Source: Yoonia sp. F2084L (GTDB taxonomy: Bacteria > Pseudomonadota > Alphaproteobacteria > Rhodobacterales > Rhodobacteraceae). From it: 64,000 bases of DNA. The translations under genes were made by a program, and so were the position numbers. Shown piece by piece: positions 1 through 8,383 of the stretch. The stretch is from positions 62,001 to 126,000 of the forward strand of contig NZ_JALKAH010000005.1 in assembly GCF_023015625.1 (NCBI RefSeq), given 5' to 3'. Every line of letters begins with the position of its first letter. Within the stretch, counting starts at the first letter, position 1. Under the pieces are notes generated by a model. It saw only the letters and a list, made by a program, of their open reading frames with translations, was not told the DNA's origin and did no database searches.

Positions 1-1
1 T

Positions 2-505
2 GCGCATAACCTACCGATGGGCCTGCTTGTCAAAGTACCGATGATGTTTGATGGCGCACGCTTGGGTTTGGGTGAAAACAACTGGGTGACCTATCAGGTC
101 CCCAATGAGATCCCCACAAAGGCCTGTTACTTCATCGCTTGGCCATGTGGACATGACTACCTGTTTGGCAATATCGGCGGAAAGCTGGGGTGGGATTTGT
201 CCCGCGAACACTCCGACGTGACAGTCGATTTCGCAATGGAGGAGTTGGTGAAACTTGTGGGCTCTGATGCACGCAAGCATTTCATCAAAGGGTTCCGCAC
301 CGATTGGGCGAATGATGAAAACACGCTTGGTGCCTATGCCGCCGTGAAACCTGGGCACGTTGGTGTACGCAAGACGCTAGGGGCCCCGGTGGGCGACCGC
401 CTGTTTTTTGCTGGCGAGGCGATGGACGGCGGGTACCCTGCATTGGTCAGCGGGGCCTACACAAGCGGGAAGCGCGCTGCGCGAAAAATCTGCAAAGTGA
501 TTTGA
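2..505 (+). CDS. Flavin monoamine oxidase family protein, C-terminal part (cut by window edge)
   Basis: The reading frame is open from the first bases and ends with TGA at 503-505, so the N-terminal Rossmann part lies outside the window. The visible ~167 residues end with the hallmark of the amine oxidase superfamily FAD-binding C-terminus, LFFAGEAMDGGYPALVSGAY, in which GE contacts the FAD diphosphate. Such enzymes oxidise primary or secondary amines, releasing aldehyde, ammonia and peroxide. The substrate cannot be told from this part. A polyamine module starts 5 kb downstream, but the zinc locus lies between, so I infer no link. Confidence 0.8.
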   Translation, partial: AHNLPMGLLVKVPMMFDGARLGLGENNWVTYQVPNEIPTKACYFIAWPCGHDYLFGNIGGKLGWDLSREHSDVTVDFAMEELVKLVGSDARKHFIKGFRTDWANDENTLGAYAAVKPGHVGVRKTLGAPVGDRLFFAGEAMDGGYPALVSGAYTSGKRAARKICKVI

Positions 506-769
506 CACCATGCGACGCACATCCAACGGCTGCTTCACAAGCGAGTGCCTTGGCCAATGGCAGCAACGCAGGACATGGTCGAGATCGAAGCGGTCTGAGC
601 TCATTCGGGACAATTCCATGACCGCAGCACGATCGGTCTTTGAGTATCAGGTCAAACCAATCATAGTCCGTATGAACTGCGCTTTCAGCGAACAGTGAAG
701 CGTTCCATCTCATAGAACAGGCGACACATATCTAACACCCGAGTCCCGCTCCAACACATCGGCTGACGC

Positions 770-1567
770 CTATGCGCTCGACTTGCTACGCCAACCGATG
801 ATGTTCAACGCTGCAAAGAGAACTGCCGCCACACAAACAATGGATGGCCCGGCGGGCGTGTCGAAGATATAGGCGCCCTGTAACCCGGCAATTGCAGAGA
901 TAGTGCCGATTGCAGCCGCGATCACAGCCATCGCCTCTGGTGTGCGTGCCAGACCCCGCGCCGCAGCAGCCGGGATAATCAGGAGTGCGGCGATCAAAAG
1001 CACGCCAACCACTTTAATCGCGACCGCAACAACAATCGCCAGAGAAACCGTCAGAATAAGCTGTTCACGTTTGGGGTTCAGCCCGCTGGCATAGGCCAGT
1101 TCCTCGTTCAGTGTTGATGTCAGCAAGGCCGACCAGCGCCATAGGATCATCGCAACCACAAGCGCAGCCCCACCCCAGATGACCATCAAATCCGTCCGCG
1201 ATACCGCAAGAATATCGCCAAACAGATATGCCATCAGGTCAATGCGCACACCAGACAGGAACGACACTGCCACAAGGCCAAAGGCCAATGCCGAATGGGC
1301 AAGCACCCCCAAGAGCGTGTCCATTGCGTAACCACGTCCGGCCAGCAACGTCACGGTCAGCGCCATCATCAGCGCCACAGCCATCGCACCTGCAAAGACC
1401 GACACCTCAAGTGCCAGCGACAAGGCGACCCCAAGGATCGCCGCATGTGCGGTCGCGTCGCCAAAATAGGCCATCCGCCGCCAGACCACGAAACAGCCCA
1501 AAGGTGCTGCCGCAAAGGCCACACCGACCCCGGCAAGCATGGCGCGGGTCATAAAGTCATCAAGCAT
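770..1567 (-). CDS. znuB: Zinc ABC transporter permease ZnuB
   Basis: This 265-residue inner-membrane protein is the permease of a high-affinity Zn2+ importer. It has about eight hydrophobic segments and the ABC-3 family pattern (MLDDFMTRAMLAGVGVAF at the start, RRMAYFGDATAHAAILG soon after). Its ATG overlaps the znuC stop by one base (TAATG at 1567), which implies translational coupling. It is the last gene of zur-znuC-znuB. ABC-3 permeases can also serve manganese, but the adjacent Zur regulator and His-rich partners favour zinc. Confidence 0.95.
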   Translation of the reverse strand: MLDDFMTRAMLAGVGVAFAAAPLGCFVVWRRMAYFGDATAHAAILGVALSLALEVSVFAGAMAVALMMALTVTLLAGRGYAMDTLLGVLAHSALAFGLVAVSFLSGVRIDLMAYLFGDILAVSRTDLMVIWGGAALVVAMILWRWSALLTSTLNEELAYASGLNPKREQLILTVSLAIVVAVAIKVVGVLLIAALLIIPAAAARGLARTPEAMAVIAAAIGTISAIAGLQGAYIFDTPAGPSIVCVAAVLFAALNIIGWRSKSSA

Positions 1568-2340
1568 TATTCGGCGGCCTCATGGCTATGTGCATGGCTG
1601 TGGTTGTGATCATGGTCATGGTCGTGATCGTGATCGTGATCGTGATCGTGGTCATGCCGGTAAAGCGCCAAAGCGCCACCCGTCCCCGTCCCGAAAAGCG
1701 CGCGATATTCTGGCGCAGAGGCGACAACCGCGGGTGCGCCCTCGCAACAGACATGACCGTTGAGGCAGATCACTCGGTCAGATGCGCTCATCACCACATG
1801 CAATTCATGGCTGATCATCAAGACGGCACAGCCCGTGTCCTGACGCACCGCGTCAATCTGCTGGTAAAACGCGGCTGATCCTGGCTGATCAAGCCCCTGT
1901 GTCGCCTCATCCAACAGCAAAACGTCAGGCCGGTTGATCAAGGCGCGCGCCAACATGACGCGCTGAAACTGCCCGCCAGACAACTGCGACATTTGCCTTT
2001 TCAACAGATCCGGCACACCCGCCGCTTCCAGCGCGGACTTGCACGCTGCTTTTGACTCGCGGTTAGACAACCGCATGAACCGTTCGACTGTGATCGGCAG
2101 GGTTGGGTCAATATGCAATCGCTGCGGCACATACCCGATTTTCAGACCAGATTGCAGAGTAATTTCACCACTTGCCAGAGCAGTCGCACCGATGATGGCG
2201 CGCAGCAGGCTTGTCTTGCCGGACCCGTTGGGGCCAACGATGGTTACAATCTCACCGGGGTCCAGATGCAGGGCTACATTGCGCAACACAGTATTTGCGC
2301 CGTAAGCGACGCTGAGGTTTTTGACAGAAATCAGGCTCAT
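1567..2340 (-). CDS. znuC: Zinc ABC transporter ATP-binding protein ZnuC with His-Asp tail
   Basis: This 257-residue ATPase drives ZnuB. Walker A (GPNGSGKT, near residue 36), the ABC signature (LSGGQFQRV) and Walker B (VLLLDEATQGLD) are intact. After residue ~228 comes a tail of alternating His and Asp, which is common in ZnuC and probably holds or buffers zinc. The tail is encoded by a run of near-identical hexanucleotides (about 1607-1653), so its length may vary by slippage. The start overlaps the zur stop by four bases (ATGA), placing it in the same operon. Confidence 0.96.
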   Translation of the reverse strand: MSLISVKNLSVAYGANTVLRNVALHLDPGEIVTIVGPNGSGKTSLLRAIIGATALASGEITLQSGLKIGYVPQRLHIDPTLPITVERFMRLSNRESKAACKSALEAAGVPDLLKRQMSQLSGGQFQRVMLARALINRPDVLLLDEATQGLDQPGSAAFYQQIDAVRQDTGCAVLMISHELHVVMSASDRVICLNGHVCCEGAPAVVASAPEYRALFGTGTGGALALYRHDHDHDHDHDHDHDHDHNHSHAHSHEAAE

Positions 2341-2834
2341 GCATCCGCCTTATCAACGCAGGACGGGCAAATGCCTTCGGCCTCAACCACCGTCTTTTCA
2401 ATTTGGAACCCAGCAGCGCGGGCGGCATCGCCAAGCGCACCTTTGGCCGGTGTTGATTGGGCTTCGGCCACCGCATCGCAACGACGGCAGATCATGAAAG
2501 CAGGTGAATGGCTCTCTCCCGGGTGGGCGCAAGCAACAAAGGCGTTCAGGCGCTCAATCTTATGGACAAACCCGTTCTCGGCCAGAAAATCGAGCGCGCG
2601 ATAGGCCACTGGCGGCTGCGAACCAAAGCCCGCGTCGCGCAACAGATCAAGGATCGCGTAAGCGCCCAGCGCGCGGTGTTCACGCAACAGAAGTTCCAGC
2701 ACTTTGCGGCGGACAGGCGTCAGACGCAGCCCTTTTGCGATGCAACGGTCCTCAGCGGCGGCCAGTCCTTGTGTAACGCAGGCCTTATGGTCGTGCTTTT
2801 CAAACCCGAGTGGTGTTGCATTTTCCGCAGACAT
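2337..2834 (-). CDS. zur: Zinc uptake regulator Zur (Fur family)
   Basis: Fur-family repressor of 165 residues from the start chosen here. The winged-helix region (LRLTPVRRKVLELLLREHRALGAY) precedes a dimerisation part with CxxC pairs (MICRRCDAV, ICPSCVDKA) that hold structural zinc. An in-frame ATG at 2855 would add seven residues, but it has no Shine-Dalgarno sequence. The ATG at 2834 has GAGAGG eight bases upstream, so I use it. With Zn2+ bound, Zur represses zinc uptake genes. It lies first in zur-znuC-znuB and divergent from znuA, so it probably controls both arms and itself. Confidence 0.93.
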   Translation of the reverse strand: MSAENATPLGFEKHDHKACVTQGLAAAEDRCIAKGLRLTPVRRKVLELLLREHRALGAYAILDLLRDAGFGSQPPVAYRALDFLAENGFVHKIERLNAFVACAHPGESHSPAFMICRRCDAVAEAQSTPAKGALGDAARAAGFQIEKTVVEAEGICPSCVDKADA

Positions 2835-2855
2835 GCCTTTTGCCTCTCTTGTCAT

Positions 2856-2868
2856 GTTATTCTATATC
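2856..2868. promoter_or_regulatory. Candidate Zur box 1 (zur side)
   Basis: The sequence GTTAT-TCT-ATATC is a 5-3-5 imperfect dyad just upstream of the preferred zur start. Its arms resemble the AT-rich GTTAT/ATAAC-type operators of Fur-family zinc regulators. A second dyad of the same plan lies 32 bp away. The assignment rests on shape and position only. Confidence 0.5.
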
Positions 2869-2887
2869 ATTTATGACTCTTGGTAAC

Positions 2888-2900
2888 GTTATAAAATCAC
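2888..2900. promoter_or_regulatory. Candidate Zur box 2 (znuA side)
   Basis: The sequence GTTAT-AAA-ATCAC is a 5-3-5 dyad matching box 1 in its left arm and layout. It ends 12 bp before the preferred znuA start, where a bound repressor would block transcription or initiation. Confidence 0.5.
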
Positions 2901-2912
2901 ATGAGGTACTTA

Positions 2913-3974
2913 ATGTCCAGAATGCGCGCTTCACTCTCTGCAATTGCAACTTTGATGGGCGGGACTGCCATGGCCGATGTGCCGAATGTGGCCGTGGATA
3001 TCGCACCTGTGCATTCCCTTGTCGCGCGCGTCATGGAGGGGGTTGGCACCCCCAGCCTTATCCTGCCACCCGGCGCATCCCCCCATGAATATAGCCTGCG
3101 GCCGTCCGAGGCGACGGCACTGCAAGACGCTGATATCGTTGTATGGATGGGCCATGATCTGACCCCATGGATGGAAGACGCGGTTGACACACTGGCTGGC
3201 AGCGCAAGCGTGGTGACGCTTTTGGAGGCCAAGGAGACAACCTTGCTTGATTTCCGCGAGGGTGCCTTGTTCGAAGCTCATGATCACGACGATGGTGGTG
3301 AACACGATCACGACAAAGCGATCGAGGCGGCAGCGCATGACGATCACGACCATGATGACCACGCCAAGGATGACGCGCATGACCATGATGATCACGCCGA
3401 CCATGAAGGGCATGACCACGATGAGCATACCGAAACTGATGCGCATGAAGGCCATGATCACGGCGCGCATGACCCGCATGCCTGGCTGGCCCCGACAAAC
3501 GCAACAACATGGCTCAACCTGATCGCAGCACAGCTGTCATCGGCAGACCCTGAAAATGCAGGCACATATTTTGCCAACGCCGCCGCCGCACGGGCCGAGA
3601 TGGAGGCTCTATCTGCCGAAGTAAACGCCATATTGGCACCCGTCCGTGGCGAAAGTTTTGTCGTGTTCCACGATGCCTATCAGTACTTTGAAACAGATTT
3701 CGACTTTCCCGCCTCTGGCGCGATTTCGCTGAGCGATGCCGCAGACCCCAGCCCGGCACGGATCGCGGAGATCCAAGGACGGGTCCGCGAGGAAGGGGTT
3801 GCATGTGTACTGGCCGAACCGCAATTCAACGCAGGTTTGGTGACCGCTGTTCTAGACGGAACCGAAGCCAACACTGGCGTGATCGACCCCCTTGGTGTCG
3901 ATCTAGAGCCGGGTCCAGCACTGTATCCGCAGTTGATCCGCAACATGGCAACCACACTTGCCGACTGCCTTTAG
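2913..3974 (+). CDS. znuA: Zinc ABC transporter substrate-binding protein ZnuA
   Basis: Periplasmic Zn2+ receptor that delivers zinc to ZnuB-ZnuC. I place the start at 2913 rather than 2901, because GAGG at 2903-2906 sits six bases ahead of it. This gives a signal peptide ending GGTAMA before DVPN. The mature protein has the first metal-site His in HSLVARVMEG, then PGASPHEY, then a very long His/Asp-rich loop (about residues 125-190) that probably traps zinc, and later FHDAYQYFE. At 353 residues it is longer than many ZnuA proteins because of this loop. Confidence 0.95.
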   Translation: MSRMRASLSAIATLMGGTAMADVPNVAVDIAPVHSLVARVMEGVGTPSLILPPGASPHEYSLRPSEATALQDADIVVWMGHDLTPWMEDAVDTLAGSASVVTLLEAKETTLLDFREGALFEAHDHDDGGEHDHDKAIEAAAHDDHDHDDHAKDDAHDHDDHADHEGHDHDEHTETDAHEGHDHGAHDPHAWLAPTNATTWLNLIAAQLSSADPENAGTYFANAAAARAEMEALSAEVNAILAPVRGESFVVFHDAYQYFETDFDFPASGAISLSDAADPSPARIAEIQGRVREEGVACVLAEPQFNAGLVTAVLDGTEANTGVIDPLGVDLEPGPALYPQLIRNMATTLADCL

Positions 3975-4142
3975 GTCAGAGGGAAACCCAAACGCGAGTG
4001 GTCGTATCATGAAGCGTATTATGGCATCTCGCGCAGTTGCGAAGCTGCCTTTGTCGTTGTCCATCTGCCCTTGTCAGCCGGTGCCAGAGCGCCAGACCCG
4101 TCTGAATAAGCGCGGCACGGTTCTTAATGCGGAGGGTACCGG

Positions 4143-4397
4143 GTGAAGCGCAACAATCTGGGGCAAACGACACTGCGCAAGCGGCGACGGCGGGAAGACC
4201 CGATGCATGAATTTGACCGGCTTCCGCCAGTTTTGCGCGCGTGGCTGGCCAATGCGGCGCTGCCTTGGCGTCCGCGCTCTGTCCGGCGGGCTTATAACCG
4301 CGCGTTGGCGCAAACGGGTGATCCGGCGCAGGCCTTGAACGATTTAGAGCGGCTTCAGGCCATCAAGCTGTCAAGCGATAGACCAATCGACAAATAG
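4143..4397 (+). CDS. DUF6525 family small basic protein
   Basis: This 84-residue protein begins with GTG; GGAGG at 4131-4135 lies seven bases upstream and fixes the start. The N-terminus is very basic (LRKRRRRED). The core reads DRLPPVLRAWLANAALPWRPRS, a pattern I recognise from DUF6525, a small family conserved in Rhodobacterales. There is no known function, signal peptide or membrane segment. It stands alone between znuA and the VPLPA protein. Confidence 0.7.
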   Translation: MKRNNLGQTTLRKRRRREDPMHEFDRLPPVLRAWLANAALPWRPRSVRRAYNRALAQTGDPAQALNDLERLQAIKLSSDRPIDK

Positions 4398-4767
4398 GAT
4401 CAGCACCCGGTCCGTGTGGGTCCGACAAAGTATCAAGCCCAACCTGAAATGTATCAAATGCACGCAAGGTATATTTCTTTGCGACACGTTGTTTTGTCGG
4501 GTGAACCGCATACCGACTCACCTAAACTCGACATGAACGAACAACGCACCCTGAAGGTGCAGGGCGGCACAGAATATGCTGTTTCGATTGCGCGATAGCG
4601 GGATAAATGGAAACAATCCATCATATCACGGCGCTTTGTACACCAAGCTGGGTCTGCCAAGAATGCTTCTTTGACACACCCCCGATGCATCCGTAAACAT
4701 AACGTTAATCGTTGGTCTATTTTGGCGGACGATCAGTACATAATGAGTATAATTGGAAGGATAATTA
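4398..4767. other. Intergenic gap, nothing recognised
   Basis: Short open frames on both strands here lack ribosome sites and resemble nothing known. The only supported signal is the Shine-Dalgarno GGAAGG at 4755-4760 of the following gene. The stretch before it (about 4695-4760) is AT-rich and probably holds that gene's promoter. Confidence 0.5.
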
Positions 4768-5373
4768 ATGCTTAGAACTCTCGCATTGAGCATTGGGCTC
4801 TTAATTACATCCCTATCTGCTGCGAATGCTGCGACCTACCGTATTGATGGTTTCCAAAACCTGGTTGCTGACGGCTTTGGATCGACACTGTTCCACGAAG
4901 CCTCTGGCTGCGGTGGCATGTGCGGTAACACATTGGATCGCGCGACCGGCGAAGGATCTGGTTGGTGGGACACTGCAACGGGCAGCATTAACTTCGTGAT
5001 GGACCTTGTTGGCGGCGGAACAGCAACCGCGGATGGTAGCCTTTTCTTGACAGACCGCGCCAATGGCAGCGCCACTGGTCTCGCTGGCTTGATGAACATC
5101 GTCATCTCTGGATCGGCACACGGCCAAGATGGCGCATATGAGTTCTACTTTGCTGACGCAGCTCACAACCCGGTTGCGAACTGGTTTGACGACAACATCG
5201 TCGGTCTTTGGGGCGGCGGCTTTGTCCAAAGTGACCAAGACGTCGACGGCTTCGGTATTGGCGTAGACTTCCGCATTGAGGTTGCCGCTGTGCCGCTTCC
5301 TGCAGGTGTTATCCTGTTGCTAAGCTGCCTGGGTGGTTTCGGCCTGATGCGGCGCCGTCAGCTGGCTGCCTAA
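4768..5373 (+). CDS. VPLPA-CTERM sorting domain protein
   Basis: Secreted protein of 201 residues. It has an N-terminal signal peptide (cut near ANAATYRI), a Gly/Asn/Asp-rich body with two Cys-containing turns (SGCGGMCGN), and a C-terminal tripartite sorting signal: VPLPAG, a hydrophobic stretch (VILLLSCLGGFGL), then MRRR. VPLPA-CTERM signals are the Rhodobacterales counterpart of PEP-CTERM and are cut and anchored by an exosortase, usually linked to exopolysaccharide. No exosortase gene is in the window. GGAAGG lies seven bases before the ATG, and a strong terminator follows, so it is a single-gene unit. The role of the body is unknown. Confidence 0.85.
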   Translation: MLRTLALSIGLLITSLSAANAATYRIDGFQNLVADGFGSTLFHEASGCGGMCGNTLDRATGEGSGWWDTATGSINFVMDLVGGGTATADGSLFLTDRANGSATGLAGLMNIVISGSAHGQDGAYEFYFADAAHNPVANWFDDNIVGLWGGGFVQSDQDVDGFGIGVDFRIEVAAVPLPAGVILLLSCLGGFGLMRRRQLAA

Positions 5374-5398
5374 ACGGTCCATTGCCAGAAGAATAATA

Positions 5399-5435
5399 GC
5401 CCCAGCCGATCAACGAGATCGTGCTGGGGCTTTTT
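5399..5435 (+). terminator. Intrinsic terminator of the VPLPA-CTERM gene
   Basis: The perfect 8-bp stem GCCCCAGC (5399-5406) / GCTGGGGC (5423-5430) is followed at once by TTTTT. Confidence 0.85.
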
Positions 5436-5476
5436 CGTTGGTGGGTCTGATAGGTATCGCGGTGACGCATGAAGCA

Positions 5477-6295
5477 CTAAGTCATCTGCTCCGCCATCTG
5501 CTCTTCACGCCTACGGCGCATGACTGCGCGTTTGGTCGTCAGAGATGCAGCAATGGTCCCGATGGTGACCAACCCAATCAGGATTGTGGATAGCGCGTTA
5601 ATCTCGGGGCTTACCCCTAGACGGATCGAACTGAACACCTTGATCGGTAGCGTTGTGGCAGAAGGTCCGGCCACGAAAGAAGCAATGACCAGATCATCGA
5701 GTGATAGCGTCAGCGCCAAAAGCCAACCTGAAATCACCGCCGGTGCAATGATGGGTAACGTCACCAAGCGAAACGCCTCGAACGGTGTGCAACCTAAATC
5801 AAGCGCTGCCTCTTCGACGGAACGATCGAAACTGACCAGCCGCGAGCTGACGACTACCGACACATAGCACATCGAAAAGGTTGCATGGGCGAGAATGATC
5901 GTGAACAATCCGCGGTCGAGCCCGATCGAGATGAATAATAAGAGCAGCGATAATCCTGTGATCACTTCGGGCATTACCAAGGGCGCATAGATCATTCCGG
6001 AAAACAGCGTGCGCCCGTAGAACCGCCCACCCCGCACCAACACATAAGCACCCATCGTGCCGAGGATTGTCGCAATGATGGATGAGAAAAAGCCAACCTT
6101 GAACGTGACCCATGCGGCATCAAGGAAGGCTTCGTTCTGCAACAGCTCACCGTACCATTTGGTCGAAAAGCCACCCCAGACGGTCACCAGACGGCTTTCG
6201 TTGAAGCTATAGATGATCACCACGATCATCGGGATATAGAGAAATGCAAACCCCAGCGTCAGCGAGGTCGCGTTGAACCATGTCAGCCGCCTCAT
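5477..6295 (-). CDS. potI: Putrescine ABC transporter permease PotI
   Basis: Second permease of the polyamine importer, 272 residues with about six membrane spans. It carries the EAA loop that docks the ATPase (VEEAALDLGCTPFEAFRLVTLPIIAP) and the conserved start FLYIPMIVVIIYSFNESR of PotC/PotI proteins. Its start overlaps the potH stop by four bases. It is the last gene of potFGHI. I choose PotI over PotC because the binding protein is PotF-like. Confidence 0.88.
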   Translation of the reverse strand: MRRLTWFNATSLTLGFAFLYIPMIVVIIYSFNESRLVTVWGGFSTKWYGELLQNEAFLDAAWVTFKVGFFSSIIATILGTMGAYVLVRGGRFYGRTLFSGMIYAPLVMPEVITGLSLLLLFISIGLDRGLFTIILAHATFSMCYVSVVVSSRLVSFDRSVEEAALDLGCTPFEAFRLVTLPIIAPAVISGWLLALTLSLDDLVIASFVAGPSATTLPIKVFSSIRLGVSPEINALSTILIGLVTIGTIAASLTTKRAVMRRRREEQMAEQMT

Positions 6296-7188
6296 GTCTC
6301 GGCCTCCAGCTGCCTTTGTTCATTGCGCTGATAAAGCACGATGGGGATGATCAGGATCAGCAGCAGGATGACAGCCACCGCGCCAGCGACAGGCCAATCG
6401 CGGTTGGCAAAAAATTCCTCGTACAGCACTTTGCCGATCATCAGCGTCTCAGACCCGCCCAGCAGGGACGGGATCACAAATTCGCCCAGCGCCGGGATGA
6501 AGACAAGAAAACAGCCCGCGATAATACCAGCCTTCGACAGAGGGATGGTGATGCGCCAGAACGCCTCGGTCCGTGAACAACCTAAATCCTCTGCCGCTTC
6601 CAAAAGCGATCCATCCAGTTTGGTTAGCGTGGCATAGATCGGCAGGATCATGAACGGCACGTAAGTGTAGACGATGCCGATATAGACCGCGATGTTCGTG
6701 TTCAGGATCGTCAGCGGTTCGTTGATCAAGCCGATCCACATCAGGAACTGATTCAGCATCCCCTCTTGGCTCAGGATACCGATCAGCGAATAGACCCGGA
6801 TCAGAAAGCTGGTCCAGAACGGCAGGATCACCAGCAACATCAGGGTCGGTTGCCACTCCTTTGGCGCGTTCGCCATGCCGTAGGCGATGGGAAAACCAAT
6901 AGCCAAGCAGATGAAGGTTGAGATGAAGGCGATCTGCACACTGGAAAGGTAGCTTTTCCAATATAGGTCATCCGTCGCCAGAAACTCGAAATTCTCGAAA
7001 TCCAGCTGCGACAGGAAATCACGGAAACCCGCCCAGCCTTCGGACAGTTCCAGCGTCGGCGTATAGGGCGGGATCGACAGGGCGATGTCGGATAGAGATA
7101 TCTTGAAGACGATCAGGAAGGGGACCAGAAACAGGCCCAACAGCCAGAAATAGGGAACCGCGATCAGAGAGAAGCGACGCAGGTTCAT
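6292..7188 (-). CDS. potH: Putrescine ABC transporter permease PotH
   Basis: First permease of the importer, 298 residues, in the inner membrane. The N-terminus (YFWLLGLFLVPFLIVFKISLSD) and the EAA loop (LLEAAEDLGCSRTEAFWRITIPLSKAG) match the PotB/PotH family. A periplasmic loop of ~55 residues follows the first span. It pairs with PotI to form the channel and overlaps potG by one base, so the operon is tightly coupled. Confidence 0.9.
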   Translation of the reverse strand: MNLRRFSLIAVPYFWLLGLFLVPFLIVFKISLSDIALSIPPYTPTLELSEGWAGFRDFLSQLDFENFEFLATDDLYWKSYLSSVQIAFISTFICLAIGFPIAYGMANAPKEWQPTLMLLVILPFWTSFLIRVYSLIGILSQEGMLNQFLMWIGLINEPLTILNTNIAVYIGIVYTYVPFMILPIYATLTKLDGSLLEAAEDLGCSRTEAFWRITIPLSKAGIIAGCFLVFIPALGEFVIPSLLGGSETLMIGKVLYEEFFANRDWPVAGAVAVILLLILIIPIVLYQRNEQRQLEAET

Positions 7189-8309
7189 CAGTTTTCCAAA
7201 ATGATACCGGCGGTATCAGTCCATGACAGCCAAACCTCATCGTCCCACGTGAATGGGCGGCTGGCACGGCGGCGTGAATTGGCGGCCTGTGCCTTGATCA
7301 TAACGCCATTGGGCAACTGCACATGATAGGTTGACAGGTTGCCGAGATAGGCGATGTCCAAGACCTTGCCCTGCACCACATTATTGCGGTCTGTCGGCCT
7401 TTCCGCCGAAATCGCCACCTTCTCAGGTCGGATCGCAAAGCTGACCTTGCCGTCATCCATCGGCTTTGACGGCGTGCCAATGATGGGCGGCTGCCCTTCG
7501 GCCCAGCCGATCGCCATCGTTTCGCCCTGCTTTGTGGCATGCCCTTCGATGATGTTCACATCACCGATAAAGTCCGCGACATAAGTGCTGTTGGGCGCTT
7601 CGTAGATGCGATCCGGAGTATCCACCTGCTTCAGCTTGCCATGATCCATCACCGCCACGCGGGAGGCGACGGTCATCGCCTCTTCCTGATCGTGGGTGAC
7701 AACAACAAAAGTGGTTCCCGTCTTTTCCTGAATATCCATCAGTTCAAACTGCGTATCCTGCCGCAGTTTCTTATCCAGCGCGGAAAGCGGTTCATCCAGC
7801 AACAACAGCTTGGGCGCTTTCGCAAGCGCGCGCGCCAAGGCGACACGTTGGCGCTGCCCACCTGAAATCTGCTCGGGCTTGCGCTGGCCAAACTTCTCGA
7901 TCTGCACAAGCCGCAGCATTTCCTTCACCCGCGCATCAATCTGATCCTTGGGCAGCTTGTCGCGCTTCAGACCAAAAGCGATATTGTCGTAAACGGTCAA
8001 ATGCGGGAACAGCGCGTAAGACTGGAACATCATGTTCACGCTACGCTTGTTGGGCGGAATGGGCGAAATATCCTGCCCATCCAGCATGATCGTACCAGAT
8101 GTCACCTTTTCAAACCCGGCCAACATCCGCATCATCGTGGTCTTACCACAGCCAGAAGGACCGAGCAGCGCGAAGAACTCTTTTTCATAAATGTCGATAC
8201 TCAGATCATCAATCGCGGTGAAATCACCAAAGCTTTTGGTGACGTTGCGAAACTGGATCAGAGGTTTTTCGGCAGGATCATTCCAAGGCTCAAACACGGT
8301 CTCAGACAT
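7188..8309 (-). CDS. potG: Putrescine ABC transporter ATP-binding protein PotG
   Basis: ATPase of the polyamine importer. Walker A (GPSGCGKTTMMR), the signature ISGGQRQRVALARALA and Walker B LLLLDEPLSALD are intact. The C-terminal third is the TOBE regulatory domain typical of PotA/PotG. The longest frame begins at a GTG at 8348, but family members start at the equivalent of MSETVFEPW, so I take the ATG at 8309. That gives 373 residues. Neither start has a good ribosome site. Confidence 0.92.
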   Translation of the reverse strand: MSETVFEPWNDPAEKPLIQFRNVTKSFGDFTAIDDLSIDIYEKEFFALLGPSGCGKTTMMRMLAGFEKVTSGTIMLDGQDISPIPPNKRSVNMMFQSYALFPHLTVYDNIAFGLKRDKLPKDQIDARVKEMLRLVQIEKFGQRKPEQISGGQRQRVALARALAKAPKLLLLDEPLSALDKKLRQDTQFELMDIQEKTGTTFVVVTHDQEEAMTVASRVAVMDHGKLKQVDTPDRIYEAPNSTYVADFIGDVNIIEGHATKQGETMAIGWAEGQPPIIGTPSKPMDDGKVSFAIRPEKVAISAERPTDRNNVVQGKVLDIAYLGNLSTYHVQLPNGVMIKAQAANSRRRASRPFTWDDEVWLSWTDTAGIILEN

Positions 8310-8383
8310 AGGGATTAGAGCCTTTGGTATGCACAACAGTTGCTGCACCGACCCACATTTGCGCAGGCCGATGCATCTTTATC

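Noticed and set aside
510..698. 62-codon open frame after the amine oxidase gene
   Set aside because: No ribosome site and no recognisable sequence; the short gap is left unannotated.
3247..3522. Met/Thr-rich frame over znuA, and similar repeats over znuC
   Set aside because: These are shifted frames of His-Asp codon runs, not genes; nor are the repeats a CRISPR array, as there are no spacers.
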